From: an uncultured Desulfotignum sp.
GTDB lineage: Bacteria; Desulfobacterota; Desulfobacteria; Desulfobacterales; Desulfobacteraceae
NCBI GenBank assembly: GCA_937951975.1
Contig: CALGAJ010000139.1
Location: 1 to 12,409, forward strand
DNA: 12,409 bases
Reading direction: 5' to 3'
The position numbers and the translations under genes are program-made. Below are positions 6,773 through 12,409 of the stretch, piece after piece. The notes beneath the pieces are model-generated. The model was not told the origin of the DNA, did no database searches, and was given only the letters and a program-made list of their open reading frames with translations. Numbering within the stretch: position 1 is the first letter of the stretch; each line of letters starts with the position of its first letter.

Positions 6773-7536
6773 TATGCCACCTTCCTTTCTTCATTTGCGT
6801 TGTTGTTTACACCTTTAATCGCCTTCATAAGCTCACCAAAATCCAACGGGATTTCATCAGGGATCGGATACCTTGACTTTGCTCTCCATGCCGGACGGTT
6901 GGATGAATAAAGAACTCTCTCGCCAGATCCAACCGCTTTGGCTTTCTGAGTTGCCTTGTCTTTGGTCACAACGGTGCGGAAATTGGCAAACAAGACCGCG
7001 TCTGCCCACTCTTCAATAGCTGTGGCTGCATGACGGTGGAGTTTGATTTGATATCTATCGTAAGGATCGTTGTCAGGCGGATTGAAGGTCTTGATTTCAT
7101 TGTGCGCCAAAAGGATAATGGCAATGCCTTTTTCCCGGATTTTGTTCAAACCTTTCAAGAACTTTTCCCAATGCTTCATTGCAAATACATAGGCTTTTCC
7201 ATAGCCTATATCCTCCGGTGTATCCACATTCTTATCTTGGCACACCTTGGCAAAGATCAGCTTTTCCAGCCAGTCCAGCGTGTCGATCACGAATGTTTTG
7301 TACTGGTGGTCCTGCTCGATAATTGCGCCCATGTACTGCCAAACTTCATCCAGGGACTTTGCCAGCGGGAAGTGGTCAACCTCGATGTTGGTCAACCCAT
7401 CTTCTGTAATCAGGAATATTGGATCAGGCGCATTGCTGGCAAAATAAGACTTGCCCACACCATGGATGCCATGTACAACAATGCGGGGAGGACGTGATTC
7501 TGCTTTTGATTTTATCAGAGATTTTAGATCCATCAT
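6772..7536 (-). CDS. Sak4/AAA_24-type phage recombination ATPase
   Basis: A 254-residue RecA-fold NTPase. Walker A is GIHGVGKS (23-30), Walker B is FVIDTLDWLE (82-91), and IILLAHNE (140-147) is the strand with the polar sensor residue. The order and spacing match phage AAA_24 proteins, including the Sak4 single-strand annealing ATPases, which work with an ssDNA-binding partner. Such a partner follows directly. The C-terminal end (about 240-254) is Asn/Lys-rich and probably flexible. I place the start at the first of two ATGs (7536) because it overlaps the stop of the gene before it as ATGA and has GAGGAGG 4-5 bases away; the second ATG at 7533 has more usual spacing and is possible. A 271-residue version from 7587 is unlikely. 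Confidence 0.88.
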   Translation of the reverse strand: MMDLKSLIKSKAESRPPRIVVHGIHGVGKSYFASNAPDPIFLITEDGLTNIEVDHFPLAKSLDEVWQYMGAIIEQDHQYKTFVIDTLDWLEKLIFAKVCQDKNVDTPEDIGYGKAYVFAMKHWEKFLKGLNKIREKGIAIILLAHNEIKTFNPPDNDPYDRYQIKLHRHAATAIEEWADAVLFANFRTVVTKDKATQKAKAVGSGERVLYSSNRPAWRAKSRYPIPDEIPLDFGELMKAIKGVNNNANEERKVA

Positions 7537-7892
7537 GCCACCTCCTCGATTTTGATCGACGGCTTGGCCGGTTTCGTTGTGACGCACTGCGCTACCAGTG
7601 CAGGGTCAAGCCGCTCGATCATCCTGAGATTTTTCAGATTAATGGCCGGCTTCAGATCAACAAACGCCATGTTTTCGGGCAGATCCATAGACCGGTACTT
7701 TTCATAATCCAATGATCTTGACAATTTTGTGGTGACAGACACCTTGAAACCATCTGTTGCACGTGTTTCTGTACCTTCCAGTTTTTCGGGCTTGATAGCG
7801 GCCAGCAATTCAGCCTCAACCCTTAACCTCTCCTCTTTAGCCGCAGCTTCACGGGCTTTGGCTTCCATAAACTTCTGACAAATTTCTTTCAT
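7533..7892 (-). CDS. Conserved-looking phage protein beside the recombination ATPase, 119 aa
   Basis: A 119-residue protein from ATG 7892, which has AAAGGAAAG just upstream; a longer frame to 7946 lacks support. Residues 6-36 form a highly charged Ala/Glu/Lys helix, probably a coiled coil. Then come a short beta part with TDGFKVSVTTKLSRSLD (47-62), LPENMAFVDLKPAINLKNLR (71-90), and the ending CVTTKPAKPSIKIE (103-116). I recall this type of C-terminal pattern from unnamed proteins in phage recombination operons, but cannot name a family with certainty. The stop overlaps the ATPase start, suggesting the two are made together. It may be a partner or regulator of the Sak4-like ATPase; no catalytic motif is visible. 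Confidence 0.8.
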   Translation of the reverse strand: MKEICQKFMEAKAREAAAKEERLRVEAELLAAIKPEKLEGTETRATDGFKVSVTTKLSRSLDYEKYRSMDLPENMAFVDLKPAINLKNLRMIERLDPALVAQCVTTKPAKPSIKIEEVA

Positions 7893-7915
7893 GATACTTT
7901 CCTTTCTATCAGTTA

Positions 7916-7936
7916 TGCCCGGACCCATTCCGGGCA
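7916..7936. other. Perfect 8-bp hairpin in the gap between two small genes
   Basis: TGCCCGGA (7916-7923) and TCCGGGCA (7929-7936) are exact inverted arms around a 5-base loop. It lies in a 54-base gap between the 77-residue and 119-residue genes, one of the few non-overlapping junctions in this operon. No T-run follows on either strand, so it is not a standard terminator. An RNA processing site or mRNA stabiliser is possible. Confidence 0.45.
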
Positions 7937-7946
7937 GGTGTGACAA

Positions 7947-8180
7947 TTAGCGTCTTCCCATTAAACACTCTTCAATGATTCTATCCTCTCGCCGTTCACG
8001 CCCATCTTTTTCAGATTCAGCCAACATAAAAAGCCTCAAATAATCGGCGTTTTTATTGATTGCGTTCTTAACGGCCTGGATTGCTGCCTCTGTACTGAAA
8101 TCCAAGTCCACATCAGTGTGAGGGGTTATTTCTGCGCGAATCGGCAAATTAATTTCTAATCTGATCGTTTTCTGGATCAT
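7947..8180 (-). CDS. Hypothetical phage protein, 77 aa
   Basis: A 77-residue protein starting MIQKTIRLEINLP at ATG 8180, with GAGGAGG 6-7 bases upstream and an ATGA overlap with the preceding membrane-protein gene. Upstream codons in the same frame (8181-8474) belong to other genes read in different frames. The first 28 residues look like two beta strands (KTIRLEINLPI, HTDVDLDF); residues 29-55 look like a helix. The C-terminal end is very charged (EKDGRERREDRIIEE). There are no membrane segments and only one Cys (72). I recognise no family. It is probably a small accessory protein of the early operon, perhaps DNA- or protein-binding. Confidence 0.72.
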   Translation of the reverse strand: MIQKTIRLEINLPIRAEITPHTDVDLDFSTEAAIQAVKNAINKNADYLRLFMLAESEKDGRERREDRIIEECLMGRR

Positions 8181-8323
8181 CCCAACCTCCTCTCCGCCCG
8201 CCACGCCAGCACCGGCGACAGGGAGAAGATGATCACCCCGGCGATGTTTGGGTGTGGGAACCAGGGGCCGCCAGATCCTGCCAGAATTAGACCAATTACA
8301 AAAAAGATTCCTGCGAGTTTCAT
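8177..8323 (-). CDS. Small two-helix membrane protein, 48 aa
   Basis: An easily missed 48-residue gene. ATG at 8323 has AAGGAGG exactly 7 bases upstream and overlaps the stop of the HTH gene as ATGA; its own TGA overlaps the next ATG the same way. The protein has two hydrophobic segments, about residues 3-16 (LAGIFFVIGLILAG) and 27-41 (IAGVIIFSLSPVLAW), joined by a short GGPWFPHPN turn, and ends in basic residues WRAERRLG. This suggests an inner-membrane hairpin with the positive end in the cytoplasm. A membrane protein near the front of a replication operon could affect superinfection or host membrane processes, but no known family is recognised. Confidence 0.75.
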   Translation of the reverse strand: MKLAGIFFVIGLILAGSGGPWFPHPNIAGVIIFSLSPVLAWRAERRLG

Positions 8324-8502
8324 GCTTCAACCTCCTTTTGTTTCTTTTCCCGGTACAGCGCCGCCCATTGCGCCGGCACCTCCCCGTCCTTTGTTTCTTC
8401 CCACACCGATATAGTCCGGGGGTGGATGCCCAAAAAAGCGGCAGCGGCCACATACGGTCTGCGCTCACTCTCAAAATCTTTTATCAATTCTTTTACCTTC
8501 AT
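8320..8502 (-). CDS. Cro-like helix-turn-helix regulator, 60 aa
   Basis: A 60-residue protein, first gene of the leftward operon. AAGGAGA lies 5-6 bases before ATG 8502. Residues 16-36 fit a helix-turn-helix: PYVAAAAFLGIHPRTISVW, with the Ala-rich first helix, the Gly in the turn and RTISVW as recognition helix. GEVPAQWAALYREK (40-53) is the typical end of small phage Cro/YdaS-type proteins. The ATG is about 20 bases after the predicted leftward start of transcription. It most likely binds the repeated 12-base element in the promoter region next to it and controls both operons, including its own. Whether it represses or activates cannot be told from sequence. Confidence 0.82.
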   Translation of the reverse strand: MKVKELIKDFESERRPYVAAAAFLGIHPRTISVWEETKDGEVPAQWAALYREKKQKEVEA

Positions 8503-8527
8503 GACAATCTCCTTTTTTTAAAACCAC

Positions 8528-8554
8528 CTTATACCTATGTTTTTTGCCTGTCAA
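8528..8554 (-). promoter_or_regulatory. Leftward early promoter (sigma70-like)
   Basis: On the minus strand, a consensus -35 TTGACA (8554-8549) is followed by 15 bases and TATAAG (8533-8528). An alternative -10, TAAGGT, has a 17-base spacing. Start of transcription is expected near 8521, leaving a short leader before the HTH gene. The -10 lies inside the 12-base repeated element. Confidence 0.78.
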
Positions 8555-8574
8555 GAAAAAATTTAAAAAAAATA

Positions 8575-8601
8575 TTGACATGGGTTTTTTCGGGGTATAA
8601 G
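8575..8601 (+). promoter_or_regulatory. Rightward early promoter (sigma70-like)
   Basis: TTGACA (8575-8580), 15 bases, TATAAG (8596-8601); the alternative -10 TAAGGT (8598-8603) gives 17-base spacing. It mirrors the leftward promoter in sequence and spacing. Transcription should start near 8608, about 29 bases before the first rightward ATG. Confidence 0.78.
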
Positions 8602-8636
8602 GTGGCCTTAACATCAACAAAAACAAGGAGGCCACG

Positions 8637-8816
8637 ATGGCAAGACAATCTGCACAACACACCAGACCCGACAGGGACCGTTCCAGGTCCATGGCGGGTT
8701 TTCTGCATTTACCGCCGGTTGAATCCGACTATCCACTTTTAAACCACGAATCTGAAGCCATTGCCCGGCAAGCCAGTGTTGCCAGGGGGTGGACGGTTGC
8801 GTTGAGGGGGCGGTGA
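8637..8816 (+). CDS. Small basic protein, first gene of rightward operon, 59 aa
   Basis: A 59-residue frame from ATG 8637. A full AAGGAGG (8625-8631) sits 5 bases before the start, and the TGA overlaps the ATG of the helicase gene (TGATG). These two signals support a real gene despite its size. The first 18 residues are rich in Arg, Gln and Asp (QHTRPDRDRSRS) and probably disordered. Residues 36-58 could form a helix (NHESEAIARQASVARGW) ending in basic residues. There is no recognised family, cysteine or membrane segment. It might bind nucleic acid, or act as a leader peptide that sets the translation of the helicase. Confidence 0.6.
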   Translation: MARQSAQHTRPDRDRSRSMAGFLHLPPVESDYPLLNHESEAIARQASVARGWTVALRGR

Positions 8817-10177
8817 TGGAGTATTCTGAGTTTATCGAATCCCGCCGTCATTTGAAAATGAACAAAGGTTTCAAGCCGTCCTTCATCCCCGATTTTCTTT
8901 TTGACTTCCAGGGAGAACTGACCCAATGGGCCATTGAAACAGGGCGGGGGGCATTGTTTGAGGATTGTGGCCTCGGCAAGACTCCGCAATTTTTGACCTG
9001 GGCTGAAAACGTGGTCCGTCACATTAACGGCAGGGTGCTGATCTTGACACCACTGGCCGTCTCTTACCAGATTGTTTCAGAGGGTGAAAAATTCGGCATT
9101 GAATGCCAGCAATCCAGAAACGGTGAGTTGCCGGCGAAAATCGTTGTCACCAACTATGAAAAACTTCACCTTTTTAACCCATCTGATTTTGTCGGACTGG
9201 TATGCGATGAGTCCAGCATCCTGAAGAACTTTGACGGAAAAATCAAGGATCAGGTAATCCACTTCATTAAAAAAATGCCCTATCGTCTGTTGGCTACCGC
9301 CACGGCCGCACCAAACGATTACCCGGAGCTTGGAAACTCCTGCGAAGCGCTCGGTGTTATGGGGTTCATGGACATGCTGAACCACTATTTCAAAAACGAC
9401 CAGAACAATACAAAAGTGGGCAGGCATTACGGCAAAAAGCTGCAATGGGTGTTCAAAAAACATGCCGAGCCTCATTTTTGGCGGTTTGTGTCATCCTGGG
9501 CAAGAGCTATCAGGAAACCATCAGACATCGGATATAATGATGGGCCGTTTGTTTTGCCAAATCTCATTGAAAAGCAGCACATGGTTGATGCCACAAAGCC
9601 CCGCCCCGGCGAAATGTTTCCGTCCCCCGCCATCGGCTTGAAAGAACAGCGGCAAGAGTTGAAGGAAACCACCAAAGAGCGATGTGAACGTGTCGCCGAG
9701 CTGGTCAACCACAAAGAGCCGTTTGTCTGCTGGTGCAACACAAACCCGGAGGGTGATCTTCTGGAGCAAATTATTCCGGGTGCGGTCCAGGTTGCAGGGA
9801 AACACTCACCAGAAGAAAAAGAAGATCGGTTCAAGGCGTTTCAGTCTGGCGATATCCAGGGGCTTATCACAAAGCCCAAGATTGGCGGATTCGGTTTAAA
9901 TTGGCAACATTGCGCCCACACCACCATGTTCCCGTCCCACTCTTATGAACAATATTATCAATCGGTACGGCGTTTCTGGCGATTTGGGCAGACTAAAGAT
10001 GTGGTTGTCGATATTGTCACAACACCGGGCATGGATTCGGTTTTAAAAAACCTTCAACAAAAATCCAAGGCGGCTGACAAGATGTTTGATGCGCTTGTCA
10101 AGGTAATGAACGACCCAAAACGGTTTGATTCGGAATTTAAATTTAACAAACAGGAGGTACTGCCAGCATGGTTATAG
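8816..10177 (+). CDS. SNF2-like SF2 helicase paired with DNA methyltransferase
   Basis: A 453-residue SNF2-type ATPase/helicase. Walker A is DCGLGKT (50-56), motif Ia LILTPLAVS (75-83), motif Ib TNYEKL (112-117), motif II is DESS (131-134) instead of DEAH, motif III TATAAPN (161-167), motif V KIGGFGLNWQ (355-364), and motif VI QSVRRFWRFGQ (382-392) with the Arg finger pattern of SNF2 enzymes. Start ATG 8816 is chosen because it overlaps the preceding TGA; GTG 8789 is possible. At this length there is no room for the nuclease domain of a type III restriction subunit. It overlaps the methyltransferase gene by 10 bases, so the two are probably made as partners that move on and modify DNA. SNF2-like helicase/methylase pairs are known in phages, but their role is unclear. 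Confidence 0.88.
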   Translation: MEYSEFIESRRHLKMNKGFKPSFIPDFLFDFQGELTQWAIETGRGALFEDCGLGKTPQFLTWAENVVRHINGRVLILTPLAVSYQIVSEGEKFGIECQQSRNGELPAKIVVTNYEKLHLFNPSDFVGLVCDESSILKNFDGKIKDQVIHFIKKMPYRLLATATAAPNDYPELGNSCEALGVMGFMDMLNHYFKNDQNNTKVGRHYGKKLQWVFKKHAEPHFWRFVSSWARAIRKPSDIGYNDGPFVLPNLIEKQHMVDATKPRPGEMFPSPAIGLKEQRQELKETTKERCERVAELVNHKEPFVCWCNTNPEGDLLEQIIPGAVQVAGKHSPEEKEDRFKAFQSGDIQGLITKPKIGGFGLNWQHCAHTTMFPSHSYEQYYQSVRRFWRFGQTKDVVVDIVTTPGMDSVLKNLQQKSKAADKMFDALVKVMNDPKRFDSEFKFNKQEVLPAWL

Positions 10178-11133
10178 ATCAGGAAATCACAGAAAGGTAC
10201 GCGGTTTACAATTCTGACTGCATCCCGCTTTTACAGGAGATCCCGGCAGAGTCAATACATCTGTCGATATACTCCCCGCCGTTCAGGGGGATGTATCACT
10301 ATTCGTCGTCCGAAAGGGACCTGTCAAACTGCAAGGATTACGCCGATTTTTTCAAGCATTATGAGTATGTGGTAAAGGAGATTGCCAGAATCACCATGCC
10401 CGGCAGGATCACGGCCGTTCATTGCATGGACACCCCGCGCGACGGGGCGAATATCTGCGGGTATGATGATTTCCCGGGCGATATTATCCGGTTGCACGAA
10501 AAACACGGATTTGAGTACACGCCTCGGATAAGCATATGGAAAGAACCCCTCGGGGTCAGAAACAGAACCATGTCAAAGTCTTTGGCACACATCCAGATTG
10601 TTCAAGACAGCACAAAAACCTGTGTCGCCGCTTCTGATTATTTGATTCCGTTCCGCAAAAAAGGAGAGAACCCTGTCCCTGTTGTCCATCCTGTGGGGCT
10701 TACAGAATATGCCGGTGAGCGAGAAATCCCGCAAGAGCTTTATAAATACCGAGGGTGGGACGGCAAGCAAACAGAAAATCGGTTTTCTCATTGGATTTGG
10801 CGGCATTACGCATCGAGCTTTTGGGATGATATCAGACTGGAAAATGTTCTCCCGTTCAAACAGGCCAGGGATGAAGAAGATGAAAAACATGTCCACCCCT
10901 TACAGCTCGACGTGATCGAGAGGGCATGTGTTTTGTGGTCAAACCCAGGCGAAAAAGTATTGACCCCGTTCATGGGGGTTGGGTCAGAAGTTTACGGGGC
11001 AGTGAAGCTCGGGAGAAAGGGCATAGGGATTGAGCTGAAGCCATCTTATTACAAACAGGCAATAAAAAACCTGAAAACAATAGATGCGCCGAAATCAGAA
11101 CAGATGGAACTGCCAATGGGGGCCACCGCATGA
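10168..11133 (+). CDS. Beta-class DNA methyltransferase (N4-cytosine or N6-adenine)
   Basis: A 321-residue amino-methyltransferase using S-adenosylmethionine. The catalytic motif IV, YSPPF (35-39), comes before the cofactor motif FMGVGSEVYGAVKLG (268-282), with GIGIEL (285-290) after it and HPLQ (243-246) between. This is the order of beta-class enzymes. SPPF is more common in N4-cytosine enzymes than the DPPY of most N6-adenine enzymes, so m4C is my first guess. Residues 90-240 would hold target recognition. AGGAGG lies 10 bases before ATG 10168, inside the end of the helicase gene. No matching restriction nuclease gene is present, so it is probably a solitary phage enzyme protecting phage DNA or changing host gene control. 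Its target sequence cannot be read from here. Confidence 0.9.
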   Translation: MVIDQEITERYAVYNSDCIPLLQEIPAESIHLSIYSPPFRGMYHYSSSERDLSNCKDYADFFKHYEYVVKEIARITMPGRITAVHCMDTPRDGANICGYDDFPGDIIRLHEKHGFEYTPRISIWKEPLGVRNRTMSKSLAHIQIVQDSTKTCVAASDYLIPFRKKGENPVPVVHPVGLTEYAGEREIPQELYKYRGWDGKQTENRFSHWIWRHYASSFWDDIRLENVLPFKQARDEEDEKHVHPLQLDVIERACVLWSNPGEKVLTPFMGVGSEVYGAVKLGRKGIGIELKPSYYKQAIKNLKTIDAPKSEQMELPMGATA

Positions 11134-11432
11134 ATTACCAGGAAAACCCAAACCGCCAGGTCATCAACGTCGATTTCGACGGCACCCTGACCACAGGCGA
11201 ATACACCAATGACCCCGGCCCGGTCCATGAAATCATTAACTGGGTCCGGGATAAATACATGTCCGGCCATATCATCATTGTCTGGACCGCCAGATGGTGG
11301 GAAAACGCGCCGGACATGGTGTCATGGTTGATAAGACATCGGGTCCCGTTTCATGGGGTCATGATGGGCAAGGGCGGGAGCGATCGGTATCTGGACGACA
11401 AAGCCATAGCGTGGAGGGAGGTGCAACCATGA
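11130..11432 (+). CDS. Minimal HAD-superfamily phosphatase
   Basis: A 100-residue HAD hydrolase without a large cap domain. Motif I is VDFDGTL (14-20) with nucleophile Asp15 and acid/base Asp17; motif II is VWTAR (51-55) with Thr53; Lys81 in GKG is the likely motif III; motif IV is LDDKA (88-92) with Asp89/Asp90. All four motifs are present, so the enzyme should be active. It is short compared with most HAD proteins (about 200 or more), as in small phage phosphatases. The ATG overlaps the methyltransferase stop (ATGA). The substrate is unknown: a nucleotide, sugar phosphate or DNA/RNA end phosphate are all possible. Its place after a methyltransferase suggests nucleotide or DNA-end work. Confidence 0.88.
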   Translation: MNYQENPNRQVINVDFDGTLTTGEYTNDPGPVHEIINWVRDKYMSGHIIIVWTARWWENAPDMVSWLIRHRVPFHGVMMGKGGSDRYLDDKAIAWREVQP

Positions 11433-11917
11433 CCCCCGGCACAGTCTACCGCCAATTCAAATGCGGCTGCCTCACCACCGAGCTGCCCCACATCGTCTAT
11501 CTGAGGGTGAACGGCAAAAATAAAAAGCTGACCGTCTGCCCCCACTGCCGCACAGAATCCGCGCTTTACGAGCAGCATATCAGGGCCTGCGCCGATTGCG
11601 GTCATGTTGACACGTCGCGCCGGATGCTGGCCGGGAAATACTGCAGGCAATGCAGCATACACCACCGTGCGGAGAAACGGGCGAGAAAAGAAGAGCCGAA
11701 TCAACCTGTCTACTATCAGGCAGGAAAGCGGATCAAGAAGCCCGAAAAGCTGGTCACTGAATACTGGTGCCGCCACCGGATCGCCTGTTTGCCGGACAAC
11801 GATAGGGCGTTTCTCCACTGCGGAGACTGCCCGAAATACGAGCGGGAGGATTGGGAAATGGTCCATGACCGGCGGGACCATGATCCGTATGAGTGGGCGT
11901 ATGGGGAGGCGGTATGA
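11429..11917 (+). CDS. Cysteine-rich zinc-finger protein, 162 aa
   Basis: A 162-residue protein from ATG 11429 with GGAGGGAGG upstream and ATGA overlap with the HAD gene. An earlier in-frame ATG at 11294 lies inside the HAD gene and is not needed. It has twelve cysteines in pairs: KCGC (12, 14), CPHC (37, 40), CADC (54, 57), CRQC (72, 75), Cys114 and Cys120, and CGDC (131, 134). This could bind about three zinc ions. Between the groups are basic stretches (HHRAEKRARK, 78-87; GKRIKKPEK, 99-107), so DNA or RNA binding is likely. The C-terminal end is acidic and aromatic (DHDPYEWAYGE). I recognise no named family. Its coupling to the modification genes suggests a nucleic-acid adaptor. Confidence 0.78.
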   Translation: MTPGTVYRQFKCGCLTTELPHIVYLRVNGKNKKLTVCPHCRTESALYEQHIRACADCGHVDTSRRMLAGKYCRQCSIHHRAEKRARKEEPNQPVYYQAGKRIKKPEKLVTEYWCRHRIACLPDNDRAFLHCGDCPKYEREDWEMVHDRRDHDPYEWAYGEAV

Positions 11918-12409
11918 GGCATATTTATAAGTGTAAGCAGTGTGGTAAGCGTTTTAAGTCATACAATAAAGACCCAAAGTTCTGTTCATTGTTTTGCAAG
12001 GCAAACAGCCAAGCACCAGAGATTGATATTGAAAAGATGAAGAGCCTTTATATATCAGGACATTCTCAAGCAGAAGTCGCGGCATCGCTTAATGTTTCCC
12101 AAAAAACAATTTACAAGGCCATGAAGAGATATGGAGTGAGCGCAAGAAAGGCTTCAAAAAGAAACCAGGTAGGAAAAAACAATCATATGTGGAAGGGGGA
12201 TTCTGCCAGCATAAAGGCATTTCACAGGCGACTTTACACAAAATTCGGAAAACCCGGACAGTGTTCCGTTTGTGGCGAAACCGACCCCAAAAAAGCGTAT
12301 GACTACGCCAACTTGTCTGGCAGATATCATGACACAAATGACTATGTTCCTATTTGTAGGTCATGTCATTGGCGTTATGATCAAAAGCATTTAAATTTCA
12401 AGGGTGCTG
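11914..12409 (+). CDS. HTH plus HNH-type endonuclease, C-terminus cut by window edge
   Basis: An open frame of 165 codons from ATG 11914 (ATGA overlap with the gene before) to the right edge, with no stop. Three parts are visible. First, an N-terminal zinc knuckle with Cys7, Cys10, Cys24 and Cys28 (FCSLFC). Second, a helix-turn-helix at about 44-75 (SQAEVAASLNVSQKTIYKAM). Third, an HNH-like domain from about 115: CSVC, YANLSGRYHDTNDYVPIC with Asn133, and CRSCHWRYD with His152. The ANLSG...DY...C..CH pattern is that of phage HNH endonucleases, many of which are mobile. Base use is clearly more AT-rich than in the two genes before it (AAA, ATA, TCA and GAA codons), which fits a recent arrival. 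Whether it is an active homing enzyme cannot be judged without the end. Confidence 0.82.
   Translation, partial: MRHIYKCKQCGKRFKSYNKDPKFCSLFCKANSQAPEIDIEKMKSLYISGHSQAEVAASLNVSQKTIYKAMKRYGVSARKASKRNQVGKNNHMWKGDSASIKAFHRRLYTKFGKPGQCSVCGETDPKKAYDYANLSGRYHDTNDYVPICRSCHWRYDQKHLNFKGA

Larger units (their letters stand above)
8524..8605. repeat. 12-bp inverted repeat over both -10 regions; probable operator pair
   Basis: CCACCTTATACC (8524-8535) and GGTATAAGGTGG (8594-8605) are exact reverse complements, 58 bases apart. Each covers the -10 region of one of the two divergent promoters, so each promoter reads the same element in its own direction. Between the two -35 boxes lies a 20-base A-tract-rich spacer (8555-8574). 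This fits two operators for one regulator, probably the adjacent HTH protein, or a conserved extended promoter element. Confidence 0.72.

Noticed and set aside
7916..7936. The hairpin as a rho-independent terminator.
   Set aside because: No T-run follows the stem on either strand.
8181..8474. Longer N-terminal extension of the 77-residue protein back to 8474.
   Set aside because: It would cover the HTH and membrane-protein genes in another frame, while ATG 8180 has a strong ribosome site and an ATGA overlap.
8816..11133. Helicase plus methyltransferase as a complete type III restriction-modification system.
   Set aside because: The helicase is 453 residues and ends shortly after motif VI, leaving no room for a nuclease domain, and the methylase has SPPF rather than the usual DPPY of type III Mod.

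Overview
The window is part of the early region of a tailed bacteriophage or prophage. It has tightly overlapping genes, a full replication and recombination set, and no structural, lysis, integrase or tRNA genes. Base composition is mixed, near half GC by eye. Strong AGGAG-type ribosome sites and sigma70-like promoters suit a Gram-negative host. A Desulfobacterota-like host is only a guess from the general feel of the proteins; nothing in the sequence proves it.

Layout: two operons diverge from a compact control region at about 8503-8636. There, two mirror-image promoters (each TTGACA, 15 bases, TATAAG) carry the same 12-base element in opposite orientation. The leftward operon (8502 to 1, minus strand) encodes, in order: a Cro-like HTH protein, a 48-residue two-helix membrane protein, two small unknown proteins, a Sak4/AAA_24-type recombination ATPase, a DUF669-type ssDNA-binding protein, a terminator-like hairpin, three different PD-(D/E)XK-type nucleases in a row (TnsA/Holliday-junction-like, Cas4/RecB-like with Fe-S cysteines, VRR-NUC), an SF2 helicase with a zinc ribbon and an SSB-like C-terminal tail, and a large TOPRIM primase fused to a DUF3987-like helicase. 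After the primase comes a 278-base AT-rich stretch packed with GTAC palindromes, a candidate replication origin or regulatory array. Two small genes follow, the last cut by the window edge.

The rightward operon (8637 to 12409, plus strand) encodes a 59-residue basic protein, an SNF2-like helicase, a beta-class DNA methyltransferase with an SPPF catalytic motif, a minimal HAD phosphatase, a 12-cysteine zinc-finger protein, and an HTH plus HNH-type endonuclease cut by the right edge. Almost every junction is an ATGA or similar start/stop overlap, so translation is probably coupled throughout.

Working together (inference): the left operon opens, primes, coats, anneals and trims phage DNA. The right operon looks like a DNA modification or anti-restriction cassette built on a helicase-methyltransferase pair without a nuclease domain. 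The most unusual points are the SSB-tail mimic on the SF2 helicase (ends EFEDDEIPF), the mirrored promoter/operator pair, the GTAC array, and the helicase-methyltransferase-phosphatase-zinc-finger cassette.
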